DNA of 14,955 bases from Bacteroidia bacterium. Its GTDB lineage: Bacteria > Bacteroidota > Bacteroidia > Bacteroidales > UBA12481. The notes beneath the pieces were generated by a model that made no database searches, was not told where the DNA came from, and worked only from the letters and a program-made list of their open reading frames with translations. Positions 7,058 through 14,845 of this stretch are shown here, piece by piece (within the stretch, counting starts at the first letter, position 1; the number at the start of each line of letters is the position of its first letter). The position numbers and the translations under genes were made by a program. Location of the stretch: positions 1 through 14,955 of the forward strand of contig JAPLDV010000682.1 of assembly GCA_026391235.1 (NCBI GenBank), given 5' to 3'.

Positions 7058-7284
7058 CTCGGAGTAGCGTGAAAAGGTCCCCGCCTTCGCGGGGATGACA
7101 ACTCTCTCGAGGGTAATACACTGAAAGCCTGCGCAAGCTATTGTCATCCCCGCGAAGGCGGGGACCCCTTCACGCTGTTCGAATGGCCCCTTGTCATCCC
7201 CGCGAAGGCGGGGACCCCTTCACGCTGTTCGAATGGCCCCTTGTCATCCCCGCGAAAGTGGGGATCTTCTGACGCTGCTCCGAG
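7058..7284. repeat. 227-bp palindromic repeat element between convergent genes
   Basis: The outer ends are inverted repeats of about 44 nt: ctcggagtagcg... at 7058 and ...gctgctccgag ending 7284. Both run into the core word tgtcatccccgcgaaggcgg or its complement. Core copies lie at 7076-7101 (inverted), 7141-7166, 7191-7216 and 7241-7266 (diverged). The 7141 and 7191 copies are a perfect 50-bp tandem. Each core is itself a hairpin (ccccgc..gcgggg). It fills the gap between the convergent hydrolase and asd genes and could end transcription from both sides. It has no coding capacity of its own. It resembles REP/MITE-like repeats known in many bacteria by the catccccgcgaaggcgggg core. Confidence 0.85.
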
Positions 7285-7285
7285 T

Positions 7286-8305
7286 TTACAGAAGCCTCGT
7301 CTGTACCAGGTATTCGGCGATCTGAATGGCATTGGTGGCGGCTCCTTTCCGGAGGTTATCGGAAACAATCCACAGGTTCAAACATTTTTCCCTTGATTCA
7401 TCCCGGCGGATACGTCCTACAAACACCTCATCGCGGCCGTTGGCTGTGAGTGCCATCGGATACTCTGATTTTGCGGGATTATCAACCACTATGCAACCAG
7501 GTGCTTCGGCGAGGATTTTACGCACATCGGCCAGGTCGTATTCATTGTGAAACTCGATATTTACCGACTCCGAATGTCCGCCAGTAACAGGCACCCGCAC
7601 TGTTGTTGCGGTAACCATGATTGAATGATCGCCCAGTATTTTCCGGGTTTCGTTCACCATTTTCATCTCTTCTTTTGTATATCCGTTTTCGGTGAAAACA
7701 TCGCACTGGGGAATGCAATTCCGGTAAATCTGATGCGGGTAGGCCCTGTCAATGTTTGACAAGGGCACAAAATTTTGTGCCCCTACATATGCTATCTCCT
7801 CATTTTCTAATTGCCGCAAGGCTTTTATTCCCGTTCCGGTTACGGATTGATAGGTACTGATAACCAGCCGGGCTATACCATAAGCGCGGTGAAGCGGTGC
7901 GATGGCAACAAGCAGCTGGATGGTTGAGCAGTTTGGGTTGGCTATGATCAGATCATCAGGGGTGAGCTCGTGAGCATTGATTTCGGGGATCACCAGTTTT
8001 TTCGACGGGTCCATACGCCAGGCCGAAGAGTTGTCGATCACAATGATACCATTGGCAGCAAATTTTGGTGCAAGTTCAAGGGAAGTGTTACCGCCGGCCG
8101 AAAAGATGGCGATAGCCGGTTTCATTCGGATGGCCTCACCGGCCGACACAACCGTATACTCCTTGTTCCTGAAGATTACTGTTTTCCCGACGGATTTTTC
8201 CGAAGCAACTGGAATCAGTTCAGTAACCGGGAAGTTTCGTTCATCCAACACCTGGAGCATCTTGCTGCCTACCAGGCCTGTAGCACCAATAACTGCAATT
8301 TTCAT
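7286..8305 (-). CDS. asd: Aspartate-semialdehyde dehydrogenase
   Basis: 339 residues from the ATG at 8303-8305; the frame is open further upstream but that part reads through the promoter region. The enzyme reduces aspartyl-4-phosphate to aspartate semialdehyde with NADPH, the branch point to lysine/diaminopimelate, threonine and methionine. The N-terminal dinucleotide loop is GATGLVG (residues 7-13), the catalytic cysteine is in NPNCST (Cys126), and the acid/base His is in TGGHSESV (His244). IPQCDVF-ENGYTKEEMKMV is characteristic of this family. Residues about 170-186 are longer than in homologues I recall, and this extra stretch is encoded by a 20-nt perfect palindrome at 7763-7782. The gene is monocistronic, with a promoter in the 61-bp gap it shares with the divergent lamin-tail gene. 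Confidence 0.95.
   Translation of the reverse strand: MKIAVIGATGLVGSKMLQVLDERNFPVTELIPVASEKSVGKTVIFRNKEYTVVSAGEAIRMKPAIAIFSAGGNTSLELAPKFAANGIIVIDNSSAWRMDPSKKLVIPEINAHELTPDDLIIANPNCSTIQLLVAIAPLHRAYGIARLVISTYQSVTGTGIKALRQLENEEIAYVGAQNFVPLSNIDRAYPHQIYRNCIPQCDVFTENGYTKEEMKMVNETRKILGDHSIMVTATTVRVPVTGGHSESVNIEFHNEYDLADVRKILAEAPGCIVVDNPAKSEYPMALTANGRDEVFVGRIRRDESREKCLNLWIVSDNLRKGAATNAIQIAEYLVQTRLL
7763..7782. repeat. 20-nt perfect palindrome inside asd
   Basis: gggcacaaaattttgtgccc reads the same on both strands. It is translated in frame in asd as part of G-A-Q-N-F-V-P, inside a loop that appears about ten residues longer than usual. Likely an inserted palindromic mini-element. Confidence 0.8.
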
Positions 8306-8352
8306 GTAAAAATTTTCCAAAAGGGGATTAAATGGGCATCTATATAGGAGCG

Positions 8353-8360
8353 CAAATATA
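8353..8360 (-). promoter_or_regulatory. -7 box of asd promoter
   Basis: Read on the minus strand: TATATTTG, an exact match to TAnnTTTG, about 45 nt before the asd ATG. No clear TTTG at -33 is seen, so the call rests on one box. Confidence 0.4.
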
Positions 8361-8366
8361 ATACAG

Positions 8367-10112
8367 ATGAAGAGTATAATAATGGTTATATTATTTCTTG
8401 GGGGCCAGGGCTTGATCTCAGGCCGGGCGGTGCGAGTAGATGGCCGGCTCTCCGGCCGGTTCATACCAGGGGGAGTTCTCCTTATTTCCGAGATTTTGTA
8501 CGATCCTGATCCTCCGGTTAGCTTGCCGGCATTCGAGTTTGTGGAGTGGTACAATGCCGGAGTCGACACGGTTGATCTGGCCGGCTGGCAGTGGGTTGTG
8601 GGCGACAAGGTACGGCGGGTGGCAGGCGGCCGGGTGAGCCCCGGTGGCTACGTGATTGTTTGCTCGCCGGCCGCCGCGCCGGCATTCAGGGCACTTGGGC
8701 AGGTTATTGCCATGGAGTCGTTTCCGGCACTGGTGAACTCGGGCGAGCGGCTTGCCCTCCTTAATCCGGCCGGCATTGCCGTGCATACTATTGAATATTC
8801 ACCTGATATGTTCTCCAATGCACTTAAGGCCAACGGGGGCTGGTCGCTCGAACTCGCCGATATGTCGCAATTATGCAACCCCGCAGCCTGGCTGCCTTCT
8901 ATTGACCTATCCGGCGGCACACCAGGAAGAGCAAACTCGCAGCAGGTTATCCTGCCGCCTGCCGAGCCTCCAATCCTCATCAGGGCAGCAGGATATGACG
9001 ATCAAAATTTCGTTCTTCTCTTTTCAGGAACACTGGATCCACAACTCGACATGAATAATTATACATGCATGCTCAATCCCGGGTCGATTTATGCACCAGC
9101 TGTGATTTCCCGGGAATATGGATTCCCCGGACTATTTTTTCATCTTCCGGATTGTTTGGATCCGGGATTAACCTATACCATTGAGCTCAGTGGCACCGTC
9201 ACTGATTGCTCAACCCAGAGTGCCCGACTCCGGCCGGTTCTGCTGGGATTTCCTTCAGAGCCCGACTCCGCCGGGGTTTTAATTACCGAAGTCATGTTCG
9301 ACCCGCGAACCGGTCAGCCTGAGTTTGTTGAAGTATTTAACCGGTCGGAACGGGTTGTCGATCTAAAGGATCTGATTGTCGCCCGTGCCGATGCCGAAGG
9401 AGCCATCGGGAGCTTTTCGAACGAACAGGTTCTTTCCTACTGGCTGTTCCCTGAATGTTATGCGGTTTTTACCACTGACGCCAAATTGTTCGCCAAAGCA
9501 TGGCCTCTGGCAGATCCGGCGATTGTCGCCGAACGACCCGACATGCCTTCGCTTACTAACGTGGAGTCAAAGCTGATTCTGATGGACAGGAATCAGAATC
9601 AACTGGATGTAGTTGCCTATTCACCCGATTGGCACTACCCGTATCTGGAAGATTCTAAGGGAGTTTCATTGGAGCGCATCGATGTCAACATATCCGGGAC
9701 CGATAAAGCCAACTGGTTCTCTGCTTCTGCTGAATCGGGTGGAGCCACCCCTGGCTCAAAAAATTCCTGTTCACAAAAAACTCCTTTAACCGCCTCTCAA
9801 CAGTTTTCTCTTGAACCGGGGATTGGTTATTCCACAATCTCACCTGATCCGGTTAAGGTGGCCGTCAGGTATCGGTTCGAAGGTACCGGTTGGTTCATGC
9901 GGGTGAATATCTTTAGCAGTGGCGGACAACCGGTCAGGGAGCTGTTCCCCTTTGGAATGGCCGCGGTTGAAGGTATTGTTTGCTGGAACGGGCTGGATGC
10001 CGCTCAAAGGTTTGTTCCCGACGGGATTTATCTGGTAGTGGCCGATTACTATCATCCGTCCGGGAAAAAAGGCAGATGGAAAAAGGCATGTGCCATTCTC
10101 CGGACCTACTGA
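8367..10112 (+). CDS. Secreted lamin-tail-domain protein with FlgD-like C-terminus
   Basis: 581 residues, exported: MKSIIMVILFLGGQGLISGRA is a signal peptide. A first lamin-tail-like domain spans about residues 36-192 (LLISEILYDPDP, FEFVEWYNAG, VDLAGWQW, ending GGTPGRANS). A beta-sandwich segment near 200-295 begins with ILIRAAGYDDQNFVLLFSGTLD, typical of bacterial Ig-like domains. A second lamin-tail domain covers about 300-465 (VLITEVMFDP, EFVEVFNRS). The final part, about 490-581, resembles the FlgD Ig-like repeat (VCWNGLDAAQRFVPDGIYLV) common near the C-terminus of secreted Bacteroidota proteins. No enzyme motif is visible. Possible roles are cell-surface adhesion or a scaffold. A type IX secretion signal is possible but not clear. 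It diverges from asd and its stop overlaps the LOG gene's stop by 7 nt. Confidence 0.85.
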   Translation: MKSIIMVILFLGGQGLISGRAVRVDGRLSGRFIPGGVLLISEILYDPDPPVSLPAFEFVEWYNAGVDTVDLAGWQWVVGDKVRRVAGGRVSPGGYVIVCSPAAAPAFRALGQVIAMESFPALVNSGERLALLNPAGIAVHTIEYSPDMFSNALKANGGWSLELADMSQLCNPAAWLPSIDLSGGTPGRANSQQVILPPAEPPILIRAAGYDDQNFVLLFSGTLDPQLDMNNYTCMLNPGSIYAPAVISREYGFPGLFFHLPDCLDPGLTYTIELSGTVTDCSTQSARLRPVLLGFPSEPDSAGVLITEVMFDPRTGQPEFVEVFNRSERVVDLKDLIVARADAEGAIGSFSNEQVLSYWLFPECYAVFTTDAKLFAKAWPLADPAIVAERPDMPSLTNVESKLILMDRNQNQLDVVAYSPDWHYPYLEDSKGVSLERIDVNISGTDKANWFSASAESGGATPGSKNSCSQKTPLTASQQFSLEPGIGYSTISPDPVKVAVRYRFEGTGWFMRVNIFSSGGQPVRELFPFGMAAVEGIVCWNGLDAAQRFVPDGIYLVVADYYHPSGKKGRWKKACAILRTY

Positions 10113-10705
10113 ACCAATGCGAAAGATCGGGCTTCAGTATCCCAGCCGGAATTAGCAGCGATGGCAGGAAGAATTTCGGCAGGGGTACTAACAATTGTCC
10201 ACATCTCACGGTGCTTCGGACCCATAAAATGTTCGCGAAGCATAGCATCCAGCAAATCGATCAGCGGATCATAAAAACCATAGCTGTTGAGGACAATCAC
10301 CGGTTTAGGGAACAGTCCCAAACGCTTCATACTGAGTGCTTCCATGAATTCTTCCATGGTTCCGCAACCACCGGGGAAAGTAACCACTGCATCAACTTCG
10401 TGTATCATAGCCTCTTTGCGTTCGGCCATAGTCTCCGTGGTGATCATCTCTGTCAGCTCTTCATGGTGCCATTCCACCTCCTGCATAAACCGCGGCATGA
10501 TCCCAATGGTTCGTCCGCCATGCTTCATCATCTCATTGGCCATAACACCCATCAGCCCACTGCGGCTGCCACCGAAAACCAGGTCGATATGGTTTTCAAC
10601 CAGTATCCGGGCAAAAGCACGACCGTGATCGAGATATTTTTCAGGGGTTTTATTACTTGAGGCGCAGTAAACGCATATTCGATTGTATTTCAGAATGTTG
10701 CTCAT
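10106..10705 (-). CDS. LOG-family nucleoside 5'-monophosphate phosphoribohydrolase (TIGR00730-like)
   Basis: 199 residues, complete, cytoplasmic Rossmann-type fold. LOG enzymes release the base and ribose 5-phosphate from nucleoside monophosphates (AMP or cytokinin nucleotides in characterised members). Visible motifs are ICVYCASSN at the N-terminus, GGSRSGLMG (nucleotide loop), the M-x-x-R-K motif in TMAERKEAM, and the signature PGGCGTMEE. The start ATG (10703-10705) lies 2 nt after the purine nucleoside phosphorylase stop, so it is probably translationally coupled to it. This fits a nucleotide-salvage role in the same operon. It overlaps the convergent lamin-tail gene by 7 nt. Confidence 0.92.
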   Translation of the reverse strand: MSNILKYNRICVYCASSNKTPEKYLDHGRAFARILVENHIDLVFGGSRSGLMGVMANEMMKHGGRTIGIMPRFMQEVEWHHEELTEMITTETMAERKEAMIHEVDAVVTFPGGCGTMEEFMEALSMKRLGLFPKPVIVLNSYGFYDPLIDLLDAMLREHFMGPKHREMWTIVSTPAEILPAIAANSGWDTEARSFALVQ

Positions 10706-10707
10706 GA

Positions 10708-11507
10708 TCAGATAGAGTAGGGTGACTCAATGATGACTCTTTCGAATAATTTAGCCATATCGCTGGCTGCCAGGTTTGCAGCCTTCTGAACATCTTCATG
10801 GGTATTTTCCTGGAAATTACCCGGTACAGCCACATTGGTCACAACAGAAATGGCCAGCACCGGAAGATTCATGTGCCTTGCGGCTAGAACTTCCGGGATC
10901 GTCGACATTCCGATGGCATCTGCACCGATCATCCGGTAATGGGTGTATTCGGCCGGGGTTTCGAAACTTGGACCGGGATTGCCCAGGTAAATCCCTTCAC
11001 GGAGGTTTATTCCGAGGATGGCAGCAGCTTATCATAAGGTTCACTCATGTCGGGAAATCGGGTCCCGAGCTCATCAATGTTTTTCCCGCGTAGGGGGCTC
11101 TCGGGAAAGAAGCTGATATGATCACGGATAATCATCAGGTTCCCGACCTCAAAATCCGGATTGATCCCGCCCGCGGCATTCGACAGGAATGCCTGCCGGA
11201 TACCCAGCAGCTTCATTACCCGGAGCGGGAAAACCGTGTCGGCCATCGAATGACCTTCGAAATAATGGGGCCGCCCCTGCATGGCAACTATAGGTTTCCC
11301 GGCCAGATGACCGAAGATCAGGTTGCCTGGGTGCCCTTCAACTGTGGTCAATGGAAAGTTCGGTATCTCTGAGTAAGGTATTTTTTCATCCATATCCAAA
11401 GCATGTTCGAGACTTGCTAACCCGGTTCCCAAAACGATGCCCGTAAATGGCCGGATATTGGTTCTGCTGAGAAGATAATCAGCTGTTTCCGTAAGTTTTT
11501 TCCACAT
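10708..11507 (-). pseudogene. punA: Purine nucleoside phosphorylase, interrupted by small deletion
   Basis: Trimeric PNP (inosine/guanosine phosphorylase) cleaves purine nucleosides with phosphate. From ATG 11505-11507 the first frame gives GIVLGTGL, the substrate segment MQGRPHYFEGH, LSNAAGGIN and RFPDMSEPYDK, then stops at 11007. A second frame resumes just after PYDK with AAAILGINLREGIYLGNPGPSFETPAEY and GADAIGMSTIPEVLAARH to the stop at 10708. The junction is near 11025-11034. Compared with the family, about 7 residues between PYDK and the AAA..LGI helix are gone. The 800-nt span is 22 nt short of a 274-codon gene, which fits a 22-nt deletion. The fragment lacks the N243-type base-binding half, so no activity is expected unless the deletion is an assembly error. 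Its start overlaps the lpxK end by 29 nt. Confidence 0.87.
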
Positions 11508-12438
11508 ATTGGCAAATCTTATTAAGGATTTCGTGCTGCTGATCCGGATTGATTGGTGGTCCTGACCGGATCCACTGGAAGTGTAGGTCAGACAGCTCCG
11601 GCAGCCGGGAAAGTTTGACGTAGTCCTTGCCCGTCGTGAGTAAGACAGGAGGATACTGGTCTTTAGGAGAATGGCAGCCTGCGTATGTTTTGCGGATCAA
11701 CTCAGCGTCAGAGCGGGTGTATCGATGGTGATCAGGAAACTTCAGGTGGCGGCAAAGGAACCCGGTTTTTGCGATTTCATCCGCCAGGGGCTGCGGATTG
11801 GCAATCCCTGTAATTAATATAACGGGTGAAGAAAACGGGCTTCTCTCATGCGAAATTTGCTTTTTTGTTTCGATGATAAGATCAGCTCTCTTAAGCCCCG
11901 AGAGCGGCTCCCGGCGGAGGCCGGCGGGCAGGAGTTTCTCTCTGCGCATCGGGCGGTTGGAATCATCGAGAATAATTGCAAATCCAGGCGTAACGCGACG
12001 ATGCTGAAAACCGTCGTCCATCAGGATAATATCAATTTTCCCATACTTTCCGGAAGTCAGATTCTGTATGCCGCGAGTTCGGTTTGAATCTACGGCAATG
12101 GGGATTACCGGTAACAATAACCGTAGCTCCATCGGTTCATCCCCAACGGTTTCCGGAGTGGAATCGCTGTCGAGAAAAAGAAAACCCCGGGTATCCCGGC
12201 CGTAACCACGGCTCAGGATCGCAACCCGGTATTTTTGCGACAGTTCACTGGCTATCCAGGCAACCATCGGGGTTTTTCCAGTACCGCCGGCGATCAGGTT
12301 GCCCACCACAATAACCGGGATACCGGGACGGTAAGAATTTAATAACGATTTGTCATACAGTAGATTACGTAAATTGGTAATCAGTCCGTATAGCCAGGAA
12401 AAGGGTGTCAGGATCAGTATGGCAACCTGGTTTTTGAT
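11479..12438 (-). CDS. lpxK: Tetraacyldisaccharide 4'-kinase (lipid A), start codon unclear
   Basis: LpxK phosphorylates the 4' position of the lipid A disaccharide precursor at the inner-membrane face. The visible motifs are VGNLIAGGTGKTP (P-loop), SRGYGR, VGDEP, VAVDSNRTRG-like, ILMDDGFQHR and LLPAGLRREP. The homologous N-terminal part continues upstream of the first GTG (12307-12309): PFSWLYGLITNLRNLLYDK and SYRPGIPVIVVGN, a membrane-associated helix usual in the family. That part has no ATG, GTG or TTG before the sppA stop at 12451. I place the 5' end at ATC 12438 as a placeholder for the full homologous length; 12309 GTG is the first canonical start and would cost 43 residues. The gene follows sppA in the same frame and overlaps the PNP gene by 29 nt. 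Confidence 0.85.
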   Translation of the reverse strand: MKNQVAILILTPFSWLYGLITNLRNLLYDKSLLNSYRPGIPVIVVGNLIAGGTGKTPMVAWIASELSQKYRVAILSRGYGRDTRGFLFLDSDSTPETVGDEPMELRLLLPVIPIAVDSNRTRGIQNLTSGKYGKIDIILMDDGFQHRRVTPGFAIILDDSNRPMRREKLLPAGLRREPLSGLKRADLIIETKKQISHERSPFSSPVILITGIANPQPLADEIAKTGFLCRHLKFPDHHRYTRSDAELIRKTYAGCHSPKDQYPPVLLTTGKDYVKLSRLPELSDLHFQWIRSGPPINPDQQHEILNKICQYVEKTYGNS

Positions 12439-12450
12439 GGGTGCGTCCGG

Positions 12451-14208
12451 TTAATTAATATCGATTCGGAATGGCACTCTTGCCTGGATCTTTCCGCCGG
12501 CCATGATATCTCTAATTTCACGGATTGCCGGGATTTCGCGAGCCAGGATACTTTCCGCGGGTGAAGGTTTTCCGCCGAACTGGTTGAGGAGTTCGGTTAA
12601 AGGATTTTTCAGGGCGGGGAGCTCCCTGATTCGCCACGACTTCAATCCGGCTGTTGCTGCGGCAAGTTCAATAGCTTTCTGAATTCCGCCTATCTCATCG
12701 ATCAAACCCTTCTCTTTTGCAGTCACCCCGGCCCAGATGCGGCCCTGGCCGATAGCATCGACCTCCTGAGTGGTCATTTTCCGGGTTTTGGATACATGTT
12801 CCAGGAAGTGGGTGTAAGTTTGGTTCAATTGGTCATCAAAAACAGCCTTTTCAACCTCGGTCATAGGGCGGAACAAAGATCCGGTACCGGCAAGCTTGTT
12901 TGTTTCAACGCCGTCGAAGGTGATCCCGATTTTGTCGGTCAGCAGTTTCTGCATGTTCGGGATCAGTCCGAATGCACCGATCGATCCGGTCAGGCTGGTA
13001 TATCCGGCAACTATTTTTGTGGCCGGTGTAGCGATCCAGTATCCGCCCGAACCTGCCACATCGCCCATCGAAACAATGACGGGCTTCACGGCGGAAGCGA
13101 GTTCTACCTCGCGGCGGATTATTTCTGAAGCCAGCGCACTGCCTCCGGGAGAATTGATCCGGAATACTATGGCCTTGATTTTACTGTCTTTCCTGGCCTT
13201 GGCAAATGATTCGGCAAGTTTGGTTCCGATGCTCTGGCTTCCGGTGGATTCCATGCCGATCGAGCCGGTGCCGTAAATGATAGCGATACGGTCGGGTGTG
13301 AATTCCTGGGTAACCGGTGAATTTGCAAGGGTGTAATCCATGATGGAAACAGTCCGGAGCTTTTCAGATGAACCGAGGCCTGTTTTCATTCTGAGGATAT
13401 CGTTGACCTGATCTTCATATAACAGGCTGTCTACCAGTCCGGATTTTAAGGCTGCATCCGGTGTACGTGCAATCCAGCCATCGGCCAGCCGGTTGAGTTC
13501 TTCCACCGGTTTGTTCCGGTTTTCGCTGATTCCGGTGAGCATGCGTGTCCAGACGGTCTGGAGATAGGCCATGGTTTGTTCCTTGCTAGATTCACTCATA
13601 GATTCCTGCAGGAAAGGCTCAACGGCCGATTTATATCTTCCCTCGCGGATGACCTGGACATCAACCCCGATTTTTTCAAGGGCTTTTTTAAAGAACATCA
13701 CATCCGAGCGGAGGCCGCGAAATTCGAGGATCCCTTCAGGGTTGAGATAGACTGCATTTGCCACCGAAGCCAGGTAATAGCTTCCCTGAGAGTACATTTC
13801 GGAATAGGCAATCACAAATTTACCTGCCATTTTAAACCCGGCCAATGCTTCGCGGATCTCGTCGAGAGTAGAAATTCCAGGACCTGTTAACCCGGTTTTC
13901 AACAGTACCCCCCCGATATTCGGGTCTTTTGATGCCCTTTCGAGATTATTCACGATATCATATAACCCCATAGTGGTTTCGAGTCCCATTGATTGATAAT
14001 CAAATATTTCCAATGGATTATCGATGGAACGTTCCGTTACCCGCCGGTTCAGGTCAAGCACAAGGATGCTATTCGGTTTTAGCTTAACTTCTTCTGGTTT
14101 TGAGGAGATCAGGGCTGTGATACTCCCGAGTCCGATCAGGGTAAGTACCACCAGTGCGACACAAACGGACAGAAAGCTGGCCAGAAAGTATTTAAAGAAT
14201 CCTTTCAT
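12451..14208 (-). CDS. sppA: Signal peptide peptidase SppA (67 kDa type)
   Basis: 585 residues from the ATG at 14206-14208. The frame is open upstream, but that part is antisense to folK. SppA is an inner-membrane Ser-Lys protease that degrades cleaved signal peptides. The N-terminal membrane helix spans about residues 7-33. Two tandem ClpP-like halves follow. The catalytic lysine is in GRYKSAVEPF (Lys193) and the nucleophile in GDVAGSGGYW (Ser387), the same arrangement as the E. coli long form. INSPGGSALASE is also present. Length is normal for the long class. It is the first gene of the minus-strand cluster sppA-lpxK-punA-LOG and has a TAnnTTTG box upstream. Confidence 0.95.
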   Translation of the reverse strand: MKGFFKYFLASFLSVCVALVVLTLIGLGSITALISSKPEEVKLKPNSILVLDLNRRVTERSIDNPLEIFDYQSMGLETTMGLYDIVNNLERASKDPNIGGVLLKTGLTGPGISTLDEIREALAGFKMAGKFVIAYSEMYSQGSYYLASVANAVYLNPEGILEFRGLRSDVMFFKKALEKIGVDVQVIREGRYKSAVEPFLQESMSESSKEQTMAYLQTVWTRMLTGISENRNKPVEELNRLADGWIARTPDAALKSGLVDSLLYEDQVNDILRMKTGLGSSEKLRTVSIMDYTLANSPVTQEFTPDRIAIIYGTGSIGMESTGSQSIGTKLAESFAKARKDSKIKAIVFRINSPGGSALASEIIRREVELASAVKPVIVSMGDVAGSGGYWIATPATKIVAGYTSLTGSIGAFGLIPNMQKLLTDKIGITFDGVETNKLAGTGSLFRPMTEVEKAVFDDQLNQTYTHFLEHVSKTRKMTTQEVDAIGQGRIWAGVTAKEKGLIDEIGGIQKAIELAAATAGLKSWRIRELPALKNPLTELLNQFGGKPSPAESILAREIPAIREIRDIMAGGKIQARVPFRIDIN

Positions 14209-14234
14209 AACATTATAGAGTTTACGGTGAATCA

Positions 14235-14242
14235 CAAAAATA
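14235..14242 (-). promoter_or_regulatory. -7 box of sppA cluster promoter
   Basis: Read on the minus strand: TATTTTTG, an exact TAnnTTTG, about 27 nt before the sppA start. The -33 element is not clear. It lies in the 73-bp divergent gap shared with folK, where a weaker TAATTTTA occurs for folK on the plus strand. Confidence 0.4.
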
Positions 14243-14281
14243 GGTTTTAAAGACCTAATTTTACAGATTGATTTCATTTTC

Positions 14282-14845
14282 ATGCAAGAACTTATCATCG
14301 GACTGGGAAGTAACCTCGGCGACCGCCGGAAGAATATCGAAACGGCGATTGCCCTTATCGGTGAAAAGATCGGTTTGGTGACAGCGGTATCAACCATTGT
14401 GGAGACCGAGCCGTGGGGATTTGAATCGAAAAATAAATTCCTGAATTGCGCAATTATGATAAGGGAGGAGCCATGCCCCTCCCGATCTTGCTCAACCCGC
14501 GCATCCGAAATCATCGGAATTTTGCAATCCGTTGAATCCTTATTCGGGCGTGTGAGAACGGGGGTTTATACCGATCGGGTGATTGATCTGGATATCCTTT
14601 TTTACGGAGATGTAATTCTCAATGAACCGGGGCTTATCGTGCCGCATCCGGGATTGCATGAACGGGATTTTATTCTGATTTCCCTGATGGAACTTTGCCC
14701 GGACAAGGTGCATCCGGTGCTGGGGAGGAGCGTGAGGGAGCTGTGGGGCAGGGGGAGGTCAGAAGTGCTCCATCCCCTCGCTCGTCTTACTCCCGTATGC
14801 CAGATCCCCGGCATCGCCCAGGCCGGGAACGACATATGCTTTTGA
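14282..14845 (+). CDS. folK: 6-hydroxymethyl-7,8-dihydropterin pyrophosphokinase
   Basis: 187 residues, ATG at 14282. FolK transfers pyrophosphate from ATP to hydroxymethyl-dihydropterin in folate synthesis. Motifs are GLGSNLGDR (7-15), the ETEPWGF pterin loop (41-47), GRVRTG, RVIDLDILFYGD with metal-binding Asp102/Asp104, and VPHPGLHERDFIL. The region 59-75 (REEPCPSRSCSTRAS) is about eight residues longer than usual and overlaps a 21-nt near-palindrome at 14463-14483. The family normally ends near PDKVHPVLG; here about 40 extra residues follow, the last 29 of them antisense to upp. Those residues look non-homologous and may come from a lost stop. Confidence 0.93.
   Translation: MQELIIGLGSNLGDRRKNIETAIALIGEKIGLVTAVSTIVETEPWGFESKNKFLNCAIMIREEPCPSRSCSTRASEIIGILQSVESLFGRVRTGVYTDRVIDLDILFYGDVILNEPGLIVPHPGLHERDFILISLMELCPDKVHPVLGRSVRELWGRGRSEVLHPLARLTPVCQIPGIAQAGNDICF

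Noticed and set aside
7141..7266. Regular 50-bp repeats that could be read as a CRISPR array
   Set aside because: The two perfect copies repeat over the full 50 bp including the would-be spacer, one core copy is inverted, and no cas gene is near.
8306..8608. 101-residue N-terminal extension of asd
   Set aside because: It is antisense to the lamin-tail gene and lies upstream of the GATGLVG-bearing start where Asd proteins begin.
14209..14514. 102-residue N-terminal extension of sppA
   Set aside because: It is antisense to folK and precedes the normal membrane-anchor start.
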